A DNA stretch of 64,000 nt from DATFVA01 sp963764235 (GTDB taxonomy: Bacteria > Bacteroidota > Ignavibacteria > Ignavibacteriales > Ignavibacteriaceae), in contig CAVXRO010000004.1 in the NCBI GenBank assembly GCA_963764235.1, forward strand, positions 62,001 to 126,000, in the 5' to 3' direction. This document shows, in pieces, positions 1 to 8,736 of the stretch. Every line of letters begins with the position of its first letter. Position 1 is the stretch's first letter. A program made the translations under genes and the position numbers. Under the pieces are notes generated by a model. The model was not told the DNA's origin. It ran no database searches and saw only the letters and a list, made by a program, of their open reading frames with translations.

Positions 1-371
1 ATAAAAAAGTTCTTATTGTCGATGATGATGCAGCAAGCCGCGACATTATAGAGCAGCAGCTAATGAAATACTACCAGTTGGATTTCGCTGTCAACGCAGA
101 TGAGGCTCTGAAACTTTTCAAACAGAATAACTATTCACTTATACTAATGGATATTAACCTTGGAGCAGGTAAAAACGGTATCGAAGTAATGAAAGAGATA
201 AGGGAGACTCCGGAAGGTAGAAGTATCCCGGTGGTGGCAATAACAGCTTATGCTAATTTCGGTGATAAGGAATCTTTTCTTGATGAAGGTTTTGATAATT
301 ATATTTCAAAACCATGGACAGCAGACACACTCTTACATTGTATAATCGATACAATTAGTATGTACGGTTGA
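1..371 (+). CDS. Response regulator receiver domain protein (5' end outside window)
   Basis: The reading frame is open from base 3, so the start codon lies before the window. The visible 122 residues form one REC (CheY-like) domain: an acidic pocket DDD near the N-terminus, the phospho-acceptor Asp in LILMDINLG, a conserved Thr in VAITAYA, and the Lys in YISKPW. Nothing follows the REC domain, so this is either a single-domain regulator or the C-terminal receiver of a larger hybrid kinase whose front part is missing. A strong hairpin follows 26 bp after the stop. The domain call is secure; the architecture and target are unknown. Confidence 0.9.
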   Translation, partial: KKVLIVDDDAASRDIIEQQLMKYYQLDFAVNADEALKLFKQNNYSLILMDINLGAGKNGIEVMKEIRETPEGRSIPVVAITAYANFGDKESFLDEGFDNYISKPWTADTLLHCIIDTISMYG

Positions 372-397
372 AGATGGACTGCAATTGAAATAAAAAA

Positions 398-421
398 CCC
401 GGTAACGGGGGTGTTACCGGG
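398..421 (+). terminator. Hairpin terminator after the response regulator
   Basis: A perfect 9-bp inverted repeat (CCCGGTAAC / GTTACCGGG) closes a 6-base G-rich loop. It is followed by a short pyrimidine-rich stretch with TTTT at 429-432 and preceded by an A run, so it may act on both strands. It separates the response regulator from the convergent arr-like gene. Confidence 0.65.
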
Positions 422-439
422 TCAGACTCTTTTAACCAT

Positions 440-463
440 CACGAGGCAGGGGTAAACCTCTGT
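440..463 (-). repeat. 24-bp dispersed intergenic repeat, copy 1
   Basis: Read on the minus strand, this segment matches 21 of 24 bases of the plus-strand segment 19880-19903 (core CCCCTGCCTC). Both copies can form a short GAGG/CCTC hairpin and both lie in non-coding DNA next to two-component regulator genes. The function is unknown; it could be part of a longer dispersed repeat family. Confidence 0.45.
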
Positions 464-516
464 GAACGAGTCAAAATTTTTTATCAAACTTATGAAAGAA
501 CCAGTACAATATAAAA

Positions 517-843
517 TTAAGCTGAATCATTATCAAATGTTACTGAATTTTGGTCCGTCAAATCATAAACATCATGAACCTGACCGGTTAGCTCTACTAA
601 ATAAACCCTGCCGGGACCTTCACCGGTTACGATCTCTGCATCCCAGATGGCCGCATCCAGATTGGGGGTCAGGAAGACATAGGTTGTCATCTTGTCCCGC
701 GCCCCTACGTCCAGAGTTTTGCTGGGTTCAATCAGGTCCCCCGACTTCAGCTCAGCCCTGGTTCCATGATAGAACCGCTTTTTCTGTAAGTCGTTAGTGG
801 TACCAGGAATGCCTTTGTTCATATCTGTTGTTTTCTGATTCAT
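517..843 (-). pseudogene. arr: Rifampin ADP-ribosyltransferase (Arr-like), C-terminally truncated
   Basis: The protein matches the Arr family, which inactivates rifampicin by transferring ADP-ribose from NAD+. Visible family features are FYHGTRAELKSGDLIEP (with the catalytic His), the TYVFLTP strand (with the conserved Tyr region), LDAAIWDAEI, and GPGRVYLVE followed by an Asp-containing turn. Arr proteins are usually about 140 residues and end with a TDKxFPGNPTxSYR block and a further beta strand. Here the frame leaves that alignment at TDQ, in a CCAAAA run, and stops 12 residues later. Restoring one A gives only a few more Arr-like residues before another stop, so the 3' end looks truly lost. 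The start at 843 lies just after the upstream gene; an in-frame ATG at 870 would overlap that gene. It could be a remnant or a residual enzyme. Confidence 0.7.
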
Positions 844-853
844 TGAACTATTA

Positions 854-1303
854 TTATTCCGGATTTGCAATTCTGGTAGAGTGTAACAAAGCTATCTTCC
901 AGCCCTCCTCCGATCGTTGAAGAACAGCACTCTCAAGCCATTCCTTATTACGCATTCCATTAACCTTGTCTGTTATCTTAGACCTTAGAAAATAAACCGC
1001 ATAGGCAATATCTCCCTCGACCTTTACTAAACGAAAGTCGAATGAATCAATACGTTTATATCCACTATTTGAGTCAGGCATCGCAACAATATCATCCTCG
1101 GTGTTAAGAATTTCACCATTCTCAAGGAGTAAATAATCCTTAGTTAAGATAGATCTGTATTCACTCTTGTCCATTTTAGCAAAGTATAAATCGTAGTAGT
1201 TTTTTACGGCTTGTTTTACGGCTTCCTCATTATTCCCTGCCATTACTTTCAGCGTACAAAAAGAAATGAACAACACGATAGTTATGATTTTATTTCTTTG
1301 CAT
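854..1303 (-). CDS. Secreted NTF2/SnoaL-like (DUF4440-type) protein
   Basis: The 149-residue protein has a clear signal peptide (hydrophobic IITIVLFISFCTLKV, cleavage near VMAG). The mature part has the pattern of small NTF2-like cone-fold proteins: an N-terminal helix (EEAVKQAVKNYYDLYFAKMD), a short helix with LTKDYLLLENGEI, and strands ending in EEGWKIALLHSTR. Members bind small ligands or act as secreted accessory domains; no catalytic residues can be assigned. It lies 10 bp upstream of the arr-like remnant in the same direction, so they may have been co-transcribed. The fold assignment is moderately sure; the function is unknown. Confidence 0.75.
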   Translation of the reverse strand: MQRNKIITIVLFISFCTLKVMAGNNEEAVKQAVKNYYDLYFAKMDKSEYRSILTKDYLLLENGEILNTEDDIVAMPDSNSGYKRIDSFDFRLVKVEGDIAYAVYFLRSKITDKVNGMRNKEWLESAVLQRSEEGWKIALLHSTRIANPE

Positions 1304-1422
1304 TAGTCTTCCTTATTTTCTAATAATTAGACCACAAAAGTGAGAAAAGCTCTCGGTTTTAGACATAGATTTTCATTATTATCCTCTTTTTTAAGATGAT
1401 CGATCTATCCCAATAAGAATTG

Positions 1423-1622
1423 TCAGTCTGAAAGTTTATAAATATATTCTTTAATTTCTGTTTGCCGTGTATTAGCAAATCCTTTATCCATTCCGATTTT
1501 TACAAAACCGCATTTCTCTAAAACTCCGATTATTATTAATCGATTAATATGTGATGTTGGAATATGGATTGGTTTAATAGAGAAAGCTGCAAATACACGT
1601 ATTATTCGCAGCTTTATTTTAT
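1423..1622 (-). pseudogene. Remnant of a GNAT N-acetyltransferase (C-terminal part)
   Basis: A minus-strand frame with no start codon encodes about 66 residues with the C-terminal signature of RimJ/RimL-type GNAT acetyltransferases. It contains IIRVFA, then NRLIIIGVLEKCGF (equivalent to the usual SxRVLEKxGF), KGFANTRQTEIKEYIYKL and a stop at 1423-1425. The catalytic N-terminal half and the acetyl-CoA P-loop are absent. The fragment begins about 10 bp beyond the 3' end of tRNA-Leu, so the missing half is where the tRNA now sits. This suggests deletion or recombination at the tRNA. The rest of the 1304-1631 gap shows no other gene. Confidence 0.55.
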
Positions 1623-1631
1623 TTTGCCTTG

Positions 1632-1715
1632 TGCCCGAAGCAGGACTCGAACCTGTACGGGAGTACTCCCACTAGACCCTGAACCTAGCGCGTCTACCAA
1701 TTCCGCCATTCGGGC
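1632..1715 (-). tRNA. tRNA-Leu (anticodon CAG)
   Basis: The minus strand folds as a class II tRNA. The acceptor stem is GCCCGAA / TTCGGGC with discriminator A at 1632. The D-arm contains the TGGTAGACGC block, the anticodon loop TTCAGGG sits on a 5-bp stem, a long variable arm (GGGAGTACTCCC) follows, and the T-loop is GGTTCGAGTCC. The CCA end is not encoded. The length of 84 nt and the variable arm fit leucine. Confidence 0.95.
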
Positions 1716-1830
1716 AAATTTGAAATGAACAATGATAAATTAACAATTAAGAATTCGGGTATCAAATTTACAATTTAGCAGTAATTTATCCTAACTTTTT
1801 CAACCTCTCTTATCTTTTTACTTTTTACTT

Positions 1831-4112
1831 TTACCACCCTGTATCCCCTCTTTTATCTTCTTCTTTTTTTATCTTTCCGCCTCCGGAATGTATTTCACAA
1901 TTCGGCGGCAGGTTCTTCTGATTAATAATATCGGTATATACCTCGGGACAACCGGAAGTTGCGAGCCTTGTATCGCCAAGATCCATCGTGGTTTTGCAGA
2001 ACTCCATAGAAACTACACCCGGAGCCAGCTCAAAATACTTTAGCGGGAGGTTCAGCTTTTTATATACACCTTCCATAAATATACCCCATATAGGTAATGC
2101 AGCCTTTGCTCCCTGTCCGTACCAGTTTGTAAACTTAACTCTGTGATCGTCGAATCCAACCCACACACCGGCTGCCAGCTGAGGCGTAAATCCTACAAAC
2201 CATGCATCGGCATAATCCTGCGTTGTACCGGTTTTACCGGCGGCAGGATATTGAAAATATCTTCTTAATCCCGCACCTGTTCCGTAATTAACTACGTCCT
2301 GCATCATATCTGTAACTATTGATGCTGTCTGCGGTGAAATTGCTTCTGTATATTCCGGGGCAAATTCAGCTATTAAGATCCCGTTATGATCTTCAATTCT
2401 TAGAATCGAAATAGGTTCAACGTGCACACCTTTGTCTGCGAGCGTGCCATATGCCGACGTCAGCTCCAGGGGAGACACTTCTGAAGTGCCGAGCGCTATT
2501 GAAGGATAAGGACTAACATCAGATGTTATCCCCATCTTATGTGCAAACTTCACAACCTGTGCAGGGGGAGCAATATCGCTTATCGTCATCCTTCCCGCAA
2601 TAACGTTTATTGAATGAGCAAGGGCTTCCCGCAAACTTATATAACCGCCGTATTCGTCACCTGCATTAGAAGGTGACCATCCTTTATAATCGAATTTCTG
2701 ATTAAGCAACGTATACGCAGGGAAATATCCGTTATCGATTGCCGTAGTGTAAACAAATGGTTTAAAGGCTGATCCCGGCTGCCTTTTTATACCTGTAACG
2801 TGATTTAGTCCCCTCCCAAAATTCTGATTTTGTCCCCCTACCATCGCCCTGATCTGGCCATTGGACGGATCGATAACAACAAAACCGACCTGGATCTTTG
2901 TTGCCTCCTTTTTTACCGAATCAACAAACGATTCACTGCTCTTCATCCTGTTATAAATTGAGGCCCTCTGTTCCTTCGAAGTACCTTTCTTGTACTCGGG
3001 AGAATCCTTTATAGCTCGGTCCAGAAGACTCGCCAGGAGACTCTTATTTTTGCTCCAGCTCCAGTTTTTATCAAAAAGCTTCTGATATTCCTCCAGATGT
3101 TTTTCACTAGCTTTGTTGGCTATTTTCTGCATTCTCATATCGACAGTGGTATAGATATTAAGTCCGTCTCTATATAGATCGTAGCCATACTTATTGGCCA
3201 TCGCCATCATCTGCTGCCTTACATATTCCATAAAATGTGGTGCTTCAGATTTAATCCCCCCTATCTTCTCTTTTGTAAGAACAATAGGCTGCTGTTTAAG
3301 CTCCTGATACTTTTCCTCACCAAGATAACCGACGTCTACCATATTGGCCATAACCAGATTTCTCCTGGCCATCGCATTATCGTAATGATCGACCGGATCA
3401 TAATTGGCAGATGATTTAAGAAGTGCAACAAAAAGAGCAGATTCGGGAATTGTCAGTTCAGAAGCATCTTTTCCGAAATATTCCTTGGCTGCGGATTCAA
3501 TACCATAGGCGCCTTTACCAAAATATGAAACATTCAGGTACAATTCGAGAATTTCGTTTTTTGTATAAGTCTTTTCTATCTGGATAGCAGTGATCCACTC
3601 TCTTATTTTTCTTACTCCTGTTTCAAAGATATTCTCATTCCTGCTTTTCAGCTTGTAAAGATTTTTCGCCAGCTGCTGGGTTATCGTACTAGCACCTTCA
3701 CGGGAGAAAGTAAAAACGTTTTTAACCATTGCTTTAGCAAAACGGGATAAATCCACACCCCAGTGATCATAAAATCTTCTGTCCTCTGTAGCAATCAGAG
3801 CTTCGATCAGGGGTTTTGGAATGCTGTCGATATCGGTTTCAACCCTGTTCTCAATGAAAAACTGACCCAGTACATCACCATCTACAGTATAAACCTTGCT
3901 GGCAAGAACAGGCCTGGGGTTCTCAAGTTCCTCAAGCGAGGGAAGTCCGCTGAAAATAAACACTGCAAAGGATAAAAAGAGAACAAGAATGATTCCGCCC
4001 GCTATCAGTTTATTACGCTGAGCGTTAGGGCTTCTTTTCTTTTTTTATTCCGGTATTTCGGATCACTGAAATATTTTTTCATATCAGAATCTGAATATTT
4101 CTTTTTTGCCAT
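1831..4112 (-). CDS. mrcA: Class A penicillin-binding protein (PBP1a type), frameshifted near the N-terminus
   Basis: This is a bifunctional peptidoglycan synthase. The N-terminal GT51 glycosyltransferase shows ATEDRRFYDHWGVD (catalytic Glu) and STITQQLAKN. The transpeptidase shows the SxxK motif in PGSAFKP (about residue 400), SIN and KTGTT. One long frame covers residues from about 3963 down; the start there would be GTG, in the middle of the membrane anchor. The natural start is the ATG at 4110-4112, which follows the lpxH-type stop by only 3 bp and begins MAKKKYSDSD. Its frame ends at a TGA soon after a 7-A run (4040-4046). Adding one A joins it to KKKRSPNAQRNK and the hydrophobic anchor IIxGG-like segment ILVLFLSFAVFIFS. 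The enzyme acts at the inner membrane on lipid II. The frame break may be a sequencing error. Confidence 0.88.
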
Positions 4113-4115
4113 TTC

Positions 4116-4850
4116 TTATTTCCAGTCTACAATTTCAAATTTATTGCTACGGTATATTCCGTAACATGGAGCATCGAGCCAGGAGCCAAGGTTAATGTAA
4201 GTTCCGTTTTTATATTTTTCAAATTGCCTTTTGTGAAGATGTCCGAATATCACATAATCAAAACCTGCATCAATTTTCCTGCAGGCCGCTTCATATAAAC
4301 CGTCTATCTCACCGTAGTTCTTTTTTGATGTATACTCCCGACTCGTTTGACTTGTGCCGCTGGCAATTGCTATACCGATATCAGGATGAACCCATGAATA
4401 CAAAGTCTGCAGTGTTTTGTTCCGCATTATTTTCTTGAGTACGTTATATCCCATATCGTTCTTTACTAGCCCGTCGCCATGCCCTATAAAAAATTTCCTC
4501 CCGCTTAATTCTCTTTCGATCGGATCATGGTACATAATAGCTCCGATTTCCTTCTCAAAGAAATCGCCATGCATAAAGTCGTGATTGCCAATAAAATAAT
4601 GGACCTTTATCCCGGCTTCTGTAATATCCTGCAATGCGGTCAATGTTCTGAAATACCCTTTCTGATACACTCTCTTATACTCAAACCAGTAATCAAACAG
4701 ATCTCCGACAATAAATAGTTCTGCGGCCTCACTTTTCGCAAATTCGAGAAAGCGAACCAGCAGTCTTTCTTTTTTGTCCTCTATTTCCCTGGATCTTAGA
4801 CCGAGGTGGATATCAGATATGAATAGGTATGAATCTTTCACTAATGCCAA
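4116..4850 (-). CDS. lpxH: UDP-2,3-diacylglucosamine diphosphatase-like metallophosphoesterase (LpxH type)
   Basis: The 244-residue calcineurin-like phosphoesterase has the full set of metal-binding motifs in order: SDIHLG near the N-terminus, GDLFDYW, GNHD, GHGD and GHLHK. The spacing and the length suit LpxH, which releases UMP from UDP-2,3-diacylglucosamine in lipid A synthesis at the inner membrane. Related Bacteroidota enzymes of the same size are often annotated LpxH without proof, so a broader phosphohydrolase role is possible. The longest frame starts at TTG; a GTG three codons later (4841) is an alternative, and neither has a strong Shine-Dalgarno. The PBP gene starts 3 bp after its stop, suggesting translational coupling. 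Confidence 0.8.
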   Translation of the reverse strand: MALVKDSYLFISDIHLGLRSREIEDKKERLLVRFLEFAKSEAAELFIVGDLFDYWFEYKRVYQKGYFRTLTALQDITEAGIKVHYFIGNHDFMHGDFFEKEIGAIMYHDPIERELSGRKFFIGHGDGLVKNDMGYNVLKKIMRNKTLQTLYSWVHPDIGIAIASGTSQTSREYTSKKNYGEIDGLYEAACRKIDAGFDYVIFGHLHKRQFEKYKNGTYINLGSWLDAPCYGIYRSNKFEIVDWK

Positions 4851-4961
4851 AAATGGTTATTTATAAATTTAATGAATGACACTCTGAAAGTAAAAACCAA
4901 ATTTGAGCACCTTATTTGGAACTATTTGCAGTTCATATAAAATGAATTAACTGGTATTATA

Positions 4962-5049
4962 AACGTATTCAGAACGTTTCCAGAACGTATTCAGAACGTT
5001 TTCAGATCGAATATGGACCGTGGTTGGAAATTATTTGGAATGTTTCAGG
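4962..5049. repeat. 11-bp-period degenerate tandem array A (8 units)
   Basis: Eight consecutive 11-base units run without a break: AACGTATTCAG, AACGTTTCCAG, AACGTATTCAG, AACGTTTTCAG, then ATCGAATATGG, ACCGTGGTTGG, AAATTATTTGG and AATGTTTCAGG. The first four are nearly identical and the last four decay but keep the G-rich unit end. The array lies in the 300-bp gap between the M1 peptidase stop and the lpxH-type start, about 110 bp upstream of the latter. No gene is visible in this gap. The same 11-mer occurs in reverse orientation at 50696-50717. Confidence 0.8.
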
Positions 5050-5150
5050 GCAATATTGATTCCTGATTGAAAATTGATCGAATACAAAAAGAGTGTTAAA
5101 ACCAGGACAGAAAATAGACAGGTAAATTCAGTCTGCCTGAAATGCCCGCA

Positions 5151-6926
5151 CTATTTACCTTTTAAGCTGAAATAAACAAGGAGATGATTGTCCGGGTCTG
5201 GAATCACTTCCGAAGGGGCAAAGTCAAGAATAAAACTATATTCCCCGCTATTACCGGTCAGACTTATTTTTTGACGCTTTGTTTCACCGGTTTCAGATTT
5301 AAATTCGAATTCAATCGGCAGGTTATAATCATTATATCCTTTTTCAGTCTGTTCAAGCCCGAGGGCGACATTATATTTTCCGGAGTTACTTTCAGTTTCC
5401 CAGTTGTAATCTATTTGCGGGATGTTATTCCCAACAAAAACCCATTGCTTAAAGAACTGGCCAAGGTTTCTTCCCGAGGTTTCTTCACATACGTCTTTAA
5501 AATCATCCGTAGAAGCATTTTTATATTTAAATTTCTGATAATAATTGCGGAGAGTTCTGAAAAAAGCGTCATCGCCTATCTCCCATCTCAGCATATTCAG
5601 AACCCAGGCCCCTTTATCATAAACGAGTGAACTGAAAAGATCGTCGCCCGGATTATAAAGCGTACCAGAAAAACTTTCATCAAATTTACTCATCATAGAT
5701 GAACGGAGAGCATTCTCTCCCGCAAGGTGCTCAGAATAAAGAGCTTCACAATAAGTCGCAAATCCTTCATTAAGCCAGATATCTTTCCAGGTGGCGGGAC
5801 CAACTGCATCCCCGAACCACTGGTGAGCAAGTTCGTGTACATACACATCGGTAAAAAATCTTCTGCCGCTCACGAAATTGGAACCGATTCCGGTTAAAGT
5901 TTGATGCTCCATTGCCCCAAGCTGCCAAAGGAATTCTGCCACTCCATATTTCTCTCTGATAAAAGGATATTCCCCGAATGTCTTCGAGAAGAAATCAATC
6001 ATTTCCGGATGCCCGCCGAAATCAATTTTTGCATTTTCGACGTCTTCCGGGAAAGCATAATACTCAACAGGCATGGTATCCTTTTTATCCTGCGAAACGT
6101 AAGTATCAGTAAAGCTATTATAGACAGATGAATAAAGGCAGATAAGATATGTTGAGATGGGGTACAGCGTTTTCCAGTGATATGTCCTCCTCGACCCTTC
6201 TGTTGTTTTGTCCATTAAGATACCGTTAGATGCGGAGACATAGGCGGTATCATTGGTAATGGATATGTCAAGCAGCGCTTTGTCCGAAGGAAGATCATTG
6301 CAGGGGAACCAGGTTGAGGCATAGCTTGGTTCACTTAAATTGTAAACAATCCAGTGTCCATATTTCTTTCCGAAACTAAAGGAGCCAAGCCCCCTTCTTT
6401 CCGGTTTGCCCTCATATTTAATTTCAATATTAAAAGTATCAGGGAGAGCCGCTGCTGGTGTCTCAATTTTTAGCCTGGTATCTTTATTCTCATACTTTAC
6501 GGGTTTTCCATCAACCAGCAGGGATGATACAGTCATATTGTCGTAGAGGTTCAGGTCAATTTCCTTAAGGTTCTGATCTCTCAGAGTTGCTTTAATAACC
6601 ACCTCTCCTTTCAGAAGCTGATCTTCCGGATAAAGATCAAGGTTAATTTCATAGTGCAGAACATCAAGCTGATACTGAGTATCCGAAATATACCCGGCCG
6701 GTACAGATACAGGGGGTGCAGTGAATAGCTTATTCTTTATTTTAGTCCCGTTCTCCAGGGAAGCTCTTATGCTCTGCTGAATCGGGGAGAGGCCGAAATA
6801 CCAGCCTGCAGCGAAGAATGCAATAAACAGAATCCCTGAAATTAGTTTTGTTCGATTATTCTTTCTTCCCGAAGTTTTTATATCCTGACTATTTACAGCA
6901 GCTAGTGAAAGTGACTTGTCTAACAT
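5151..6926 (-). CDS. Membrane-anchored M1 family zinc aminopeptidase
   Basis: The 591-residue protein begins with a basic segment and one hydrophobic anchor (LISGILFIAFFAAGWYFG), so it is probably tethered to the membrane with the enzyme in the periplasm. The M1 signature is complete: HELAHQW (about residue 364) followed 18 residues later by NEGFATYCE, giving the two His and one Glu zinc ligands and the catalytic Glu. The exopeptidase motif appears as GAMEHQT, a variant of GAMEN with His for Asn. A beta-sandwich domain precedes the catalytic domain. M1 enzymes remove N-terminal residues from peptides. It is transcribed away from glgC. Confidence 0.93.
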   Translation of the reverse strand: MLDKSLSLAAVNSQDIKTSGRKNNRTKLISGILFIAFFAAGWYFGLSPIQQSIRASLENGTKIKNKLFTAPPVSVPAGYISDTQYQLDVLHYEINLDLYPEDQLLKGEVVIKATLRDQNLKEIDLNLYDNMTVSSLLVDGKPVKYENKDTRLKIETPAAALPDTFNIEIKYEGKPERRGLGSFSFGKKYGHWIVYNLSEPSYASTWFPCNDLPSDKALLDISITNDTAYVSASNGILMDKTTEGSRRTYHWKTLYPISTYLICLYSSVYNSFTDTYVSQDKKDTMPVEYYAFPEDVENAKIDFGGHPEMIDFFSKTFGEYPFIREKYGVAEFLWQLGAMEHQTLTGIGSNFVSGRRFFTDVYVHELAHQWFGDAVGPATWKDIWLNEGFATYCEALYSEHLAGENALRSSMMSKFDESFSGTLYNPGDDLFSSLVYDKGAWVLNMLRWEIGDDAFFRTLRNYYQKFKYKNASTDDFKDVCEETSGRNLGQFFKQWVFVGNNIPQIDYNWETESNSGKYNVALGLEQTEKGYNDYNLPIEFEFKSETGETKRQKISLTGNSGEYSFILDFAPSEVIPDPDNHLLVYFSLKGK

Positions 6927-6972
6927 AATGAGTAATTTCTTTACTTATAAATAAAATTAACAATTTCCTTAA

Positions 6973-7001
6973 TTGCCAATCAAATCATAATTGGATATAT
7001 T
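6973..7001 (+). promoter_or_regulatory. Sigma-70-type promoter candidate for glgC
   Basis: TTGCCA and TATATT are separated by exactly 17 bp in the divergent region between the M1 peptidase and glgC, 40 bp upstream of the glgC start. A GAGGG Shine-Dalgarno-like stretch follows before the ATG. This is a sequence match only. Confidence 0.45.
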
Positions 7002-7040
7002 AAATGACGTTACATTCTAAAATATGAGGGTCATTAGTTT

Positions 7041-8285
7041 ATGACATTTCCTGGATCTTCAATTCTTCGCGATACAGTTACCATGCTGCTGGCCGGAGGA
7101 CAGGGAGAAAGACTTTATCCATTAACCCAGCCAAGAAGTAAGCCTGCAGTACCTTTTGGAGGAAAATACAGAATCATTGACTTCGCATTATCAAACTGCC
7201 TTAACTCAGGCCTCAGAAGAATCTACGTCTTAACTCAGTATAAGTCTGATTCTCTGAATCAGCATCTCTACGAGGCATGGAGTATTTTCAATCCCGAGCT
7301 GGGCGAATTCATTTACAACATCCCTCCCCAGCGGAAGCTTAACAATGACTGGTACCTGGGAACGGCGAATGCAATATATCAAAATATGAATCTATTTTCT
7401 GCTGATAAAAGGGCCAAATGGGTTCTTGTATTAAGCGGGGACCACATTTATAAGATGGATTATCTGAAAATGCTGCAGTATCATGTGGATACAAAGGCTG
7501 CCATGTCCATAGCATGCATTGATGTACCTAAAGATGAAGCCCACAGGTTCGGGATTGTTGGTGTTGATGAAAACTATCACGTTCAGTCATTTATAGAAAA
7601 ACCGCCGAATCCTCCGGAAATACCGGACAAACCCGGGTTTTCGTTTATAAATATGGGAATATATGTCTTTAACGGTGATATACTCCGTGAAGTCCTCATT
7701 GATATGGAAAATAAAAAGATTAAAAATAATGATTTCGGGCACGATGTAATTCCTTATATGGTGAAGGGAGAAAAGGATGTTCTGGCCTATCCGTTCCATG
7801 ATGAAAATAAAAAGCAGAAGCCCTACTGGAAGGATATAGGAACAATTGACAGTTACTATGAGGCAAGTATGGACCTTATCAGTGTTACCCCGGAATTTAA
7901 TATGTATGATCAGACCTGGCCGATGAGAACTTACCAGTACCAGTTCCCGCCTGCAAAGACGGTCTCCCACGAAGGAGAACGCGTGGGAAGAACATTGAAC
8001 TCACTTATATGTGACGGCTCAATAGTCTCAGGAGGACTGGTTGAAAGGTCGCTGCTCGGGCCTAATGTGAAGGTAAACAGCTACACCTACATTACTGATT
8101 CTATTTTGATGAATAATTGCAACATCGGACGCCACGCAAGGATCCGCAGGGCGATAATCGATAAAAATGTAATCGTTCCCGAAGGATATGAAATTGGTTT
8201 CGATCTGGAAGGAGATAAGAAGAAGTTCACCGTTACTGAAAGCGGGATCGTCGTAATTGCCAAGAACCAGGCTCTTCCGGCATAA
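7041..8285 (+). CDS. glgC: Glucose-1-phosphate adenylyltransferase
   Basis: The 414-residue enzyme makes ADP-glucose from ATP and glucose-1-phosphate, the committed step of bacterial glycogen synthesis in the cytoplasm. The nucleotidyltransferase domain shows LLAGGQGERLYPLT with RSKPAVPFGGKYRIIDFALSN cut here as RSKPAVPFGG and IIDFALSN. The sugar-binding region IEKPPNPP, the metal-site GDHIYKMDY, and a C-terminal left-handed beta-helix region (SILMNNCNIGRHARI) follow. Length and order match the family throughout. The ATG at 7041 follows a GAGGG stretch. No glycogen synthase is in the window; the Nudix gene lies 40 bp downstream in the same direction. Confidence 0.96.
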   Translation: MTFPGSSILRDTVTMLLAGGQGERLYPLTQPRSKPAVPFGGKYRIIDFALSNCLNSGLRRIYVLTQYKSDSLNQHLYEAWSIFNPELGEFIYNIPPQRKLNNDWYLGTANAIYQNMNLFSADKRAKWVLVLSGDHIYKMDYLKMLQYHVDTKAAMSIACIDVPKDEAHRFGIVGVDENYHVQSFIEKPPNPPEIPDKPGFSFINMGIYVFNGDILREVLIDMENKKIKNNDFGHDVIPYMVKGEKDVLAYPFHDENKKQKPYWKDIGTIDSYYEASMDLISVTPEFNMYDQTWPMRTYQYQFPPAKTVSHEGERVGRTLNSLICDGSIVSGGLVERSLLGPNVKVNSYTYITDSILMNNCNIGRHARIRRAIIDKNVIVPEGYEIGFDLEGDKKKFTVTESGIVVIAKNQALPA

Positions 8286-8325
8286 GGCACCTGTATCATT
8301 CTAATTCAGAGGAGACAAGATCAGT

Positions 8326-8736
8326 TTGAAACTGGAATTCAATTTTAAACAATCCGGGGTAATTCCTTACCGAAAAAATAATGGCATCCTCGAGATCCTT
8401 CTGATTACGTCTATTAAGAAAAAAAAGTGGATAATTCCTAAAGGATATATAGAGTTCAATCTTTCCCCATTTGAATCAGCAAAAAAAGAAGCATTTGAAG
8501 AAGCGGGAATAATAGGGTCAAACGAAACTATAGAGCTTGGAATTGTGGAATTGAAAAAGGGAATCGGGGTTACACGTATGAAAATATTTTCAATGGAGGT
8601 AATTAAAACTCTAGATGACTACCCCGAAAAAAATCTTCGAAAAAGAAAATGGTTTAGTACAGAGGAAGCATCTTCAAAGGTCGCCATTCCTGAAATACCA
8701 CGTATGATATCTTCTCTGCAAAATAATATTAAGTAG
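8326..8736 (+). CDS. Nudix hydrolase
   Basis: The 136-residue protein has the Nudix fold signature, seen as the IPKGYIE strand and a Nudix box of the form G-x(13)-K-E-x2-E-E-x-G. The usual Arg of the REUxEE core is Lys, and the first Glu of the box is replaced by Leu, so the box is slightly degenerate; the metal-binding Glu residues are kept. Such enzymes cleave nucleoside diphosphates linked to another group, and the substrate cannot be read from the sequence. The start is TTG at 8326, chosen because GGAG lies 11 bp upstream. Its 3' end overlaps the recX 3' end by 8 bp (convergent). Confidence 0.85.
   Translation: MKLEFNFKQSGVIPYRKNNGILEILLITSIKKKKWIIPKGYIEFNLSPFESAKKEAFEEAGIIGSNETIELGIVELKKGIGVTRMKIFSMEVIKTLDDYPEKNLRKRKWFSTEEASSKVAIPEIPRMISSLQNNIK

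Noticed and set aside
462..797. 111-residue plus-strand protein
   Set aside because: It is the antisense shadow of the arr-like gene, has no ribosome site and a Pro/Arg-rich random composition.
1600..1720. Integrated mobile element at tRNA-Leu
   Set aside because: No integrase, transposase or second att-like copy of the tRNA end is present in the window; only a remnant is seen.
4962..5049. CRISPR array
   Set aside because: The repeats are only 11 bp, have no unique spacers between them and no cas genes nearby.
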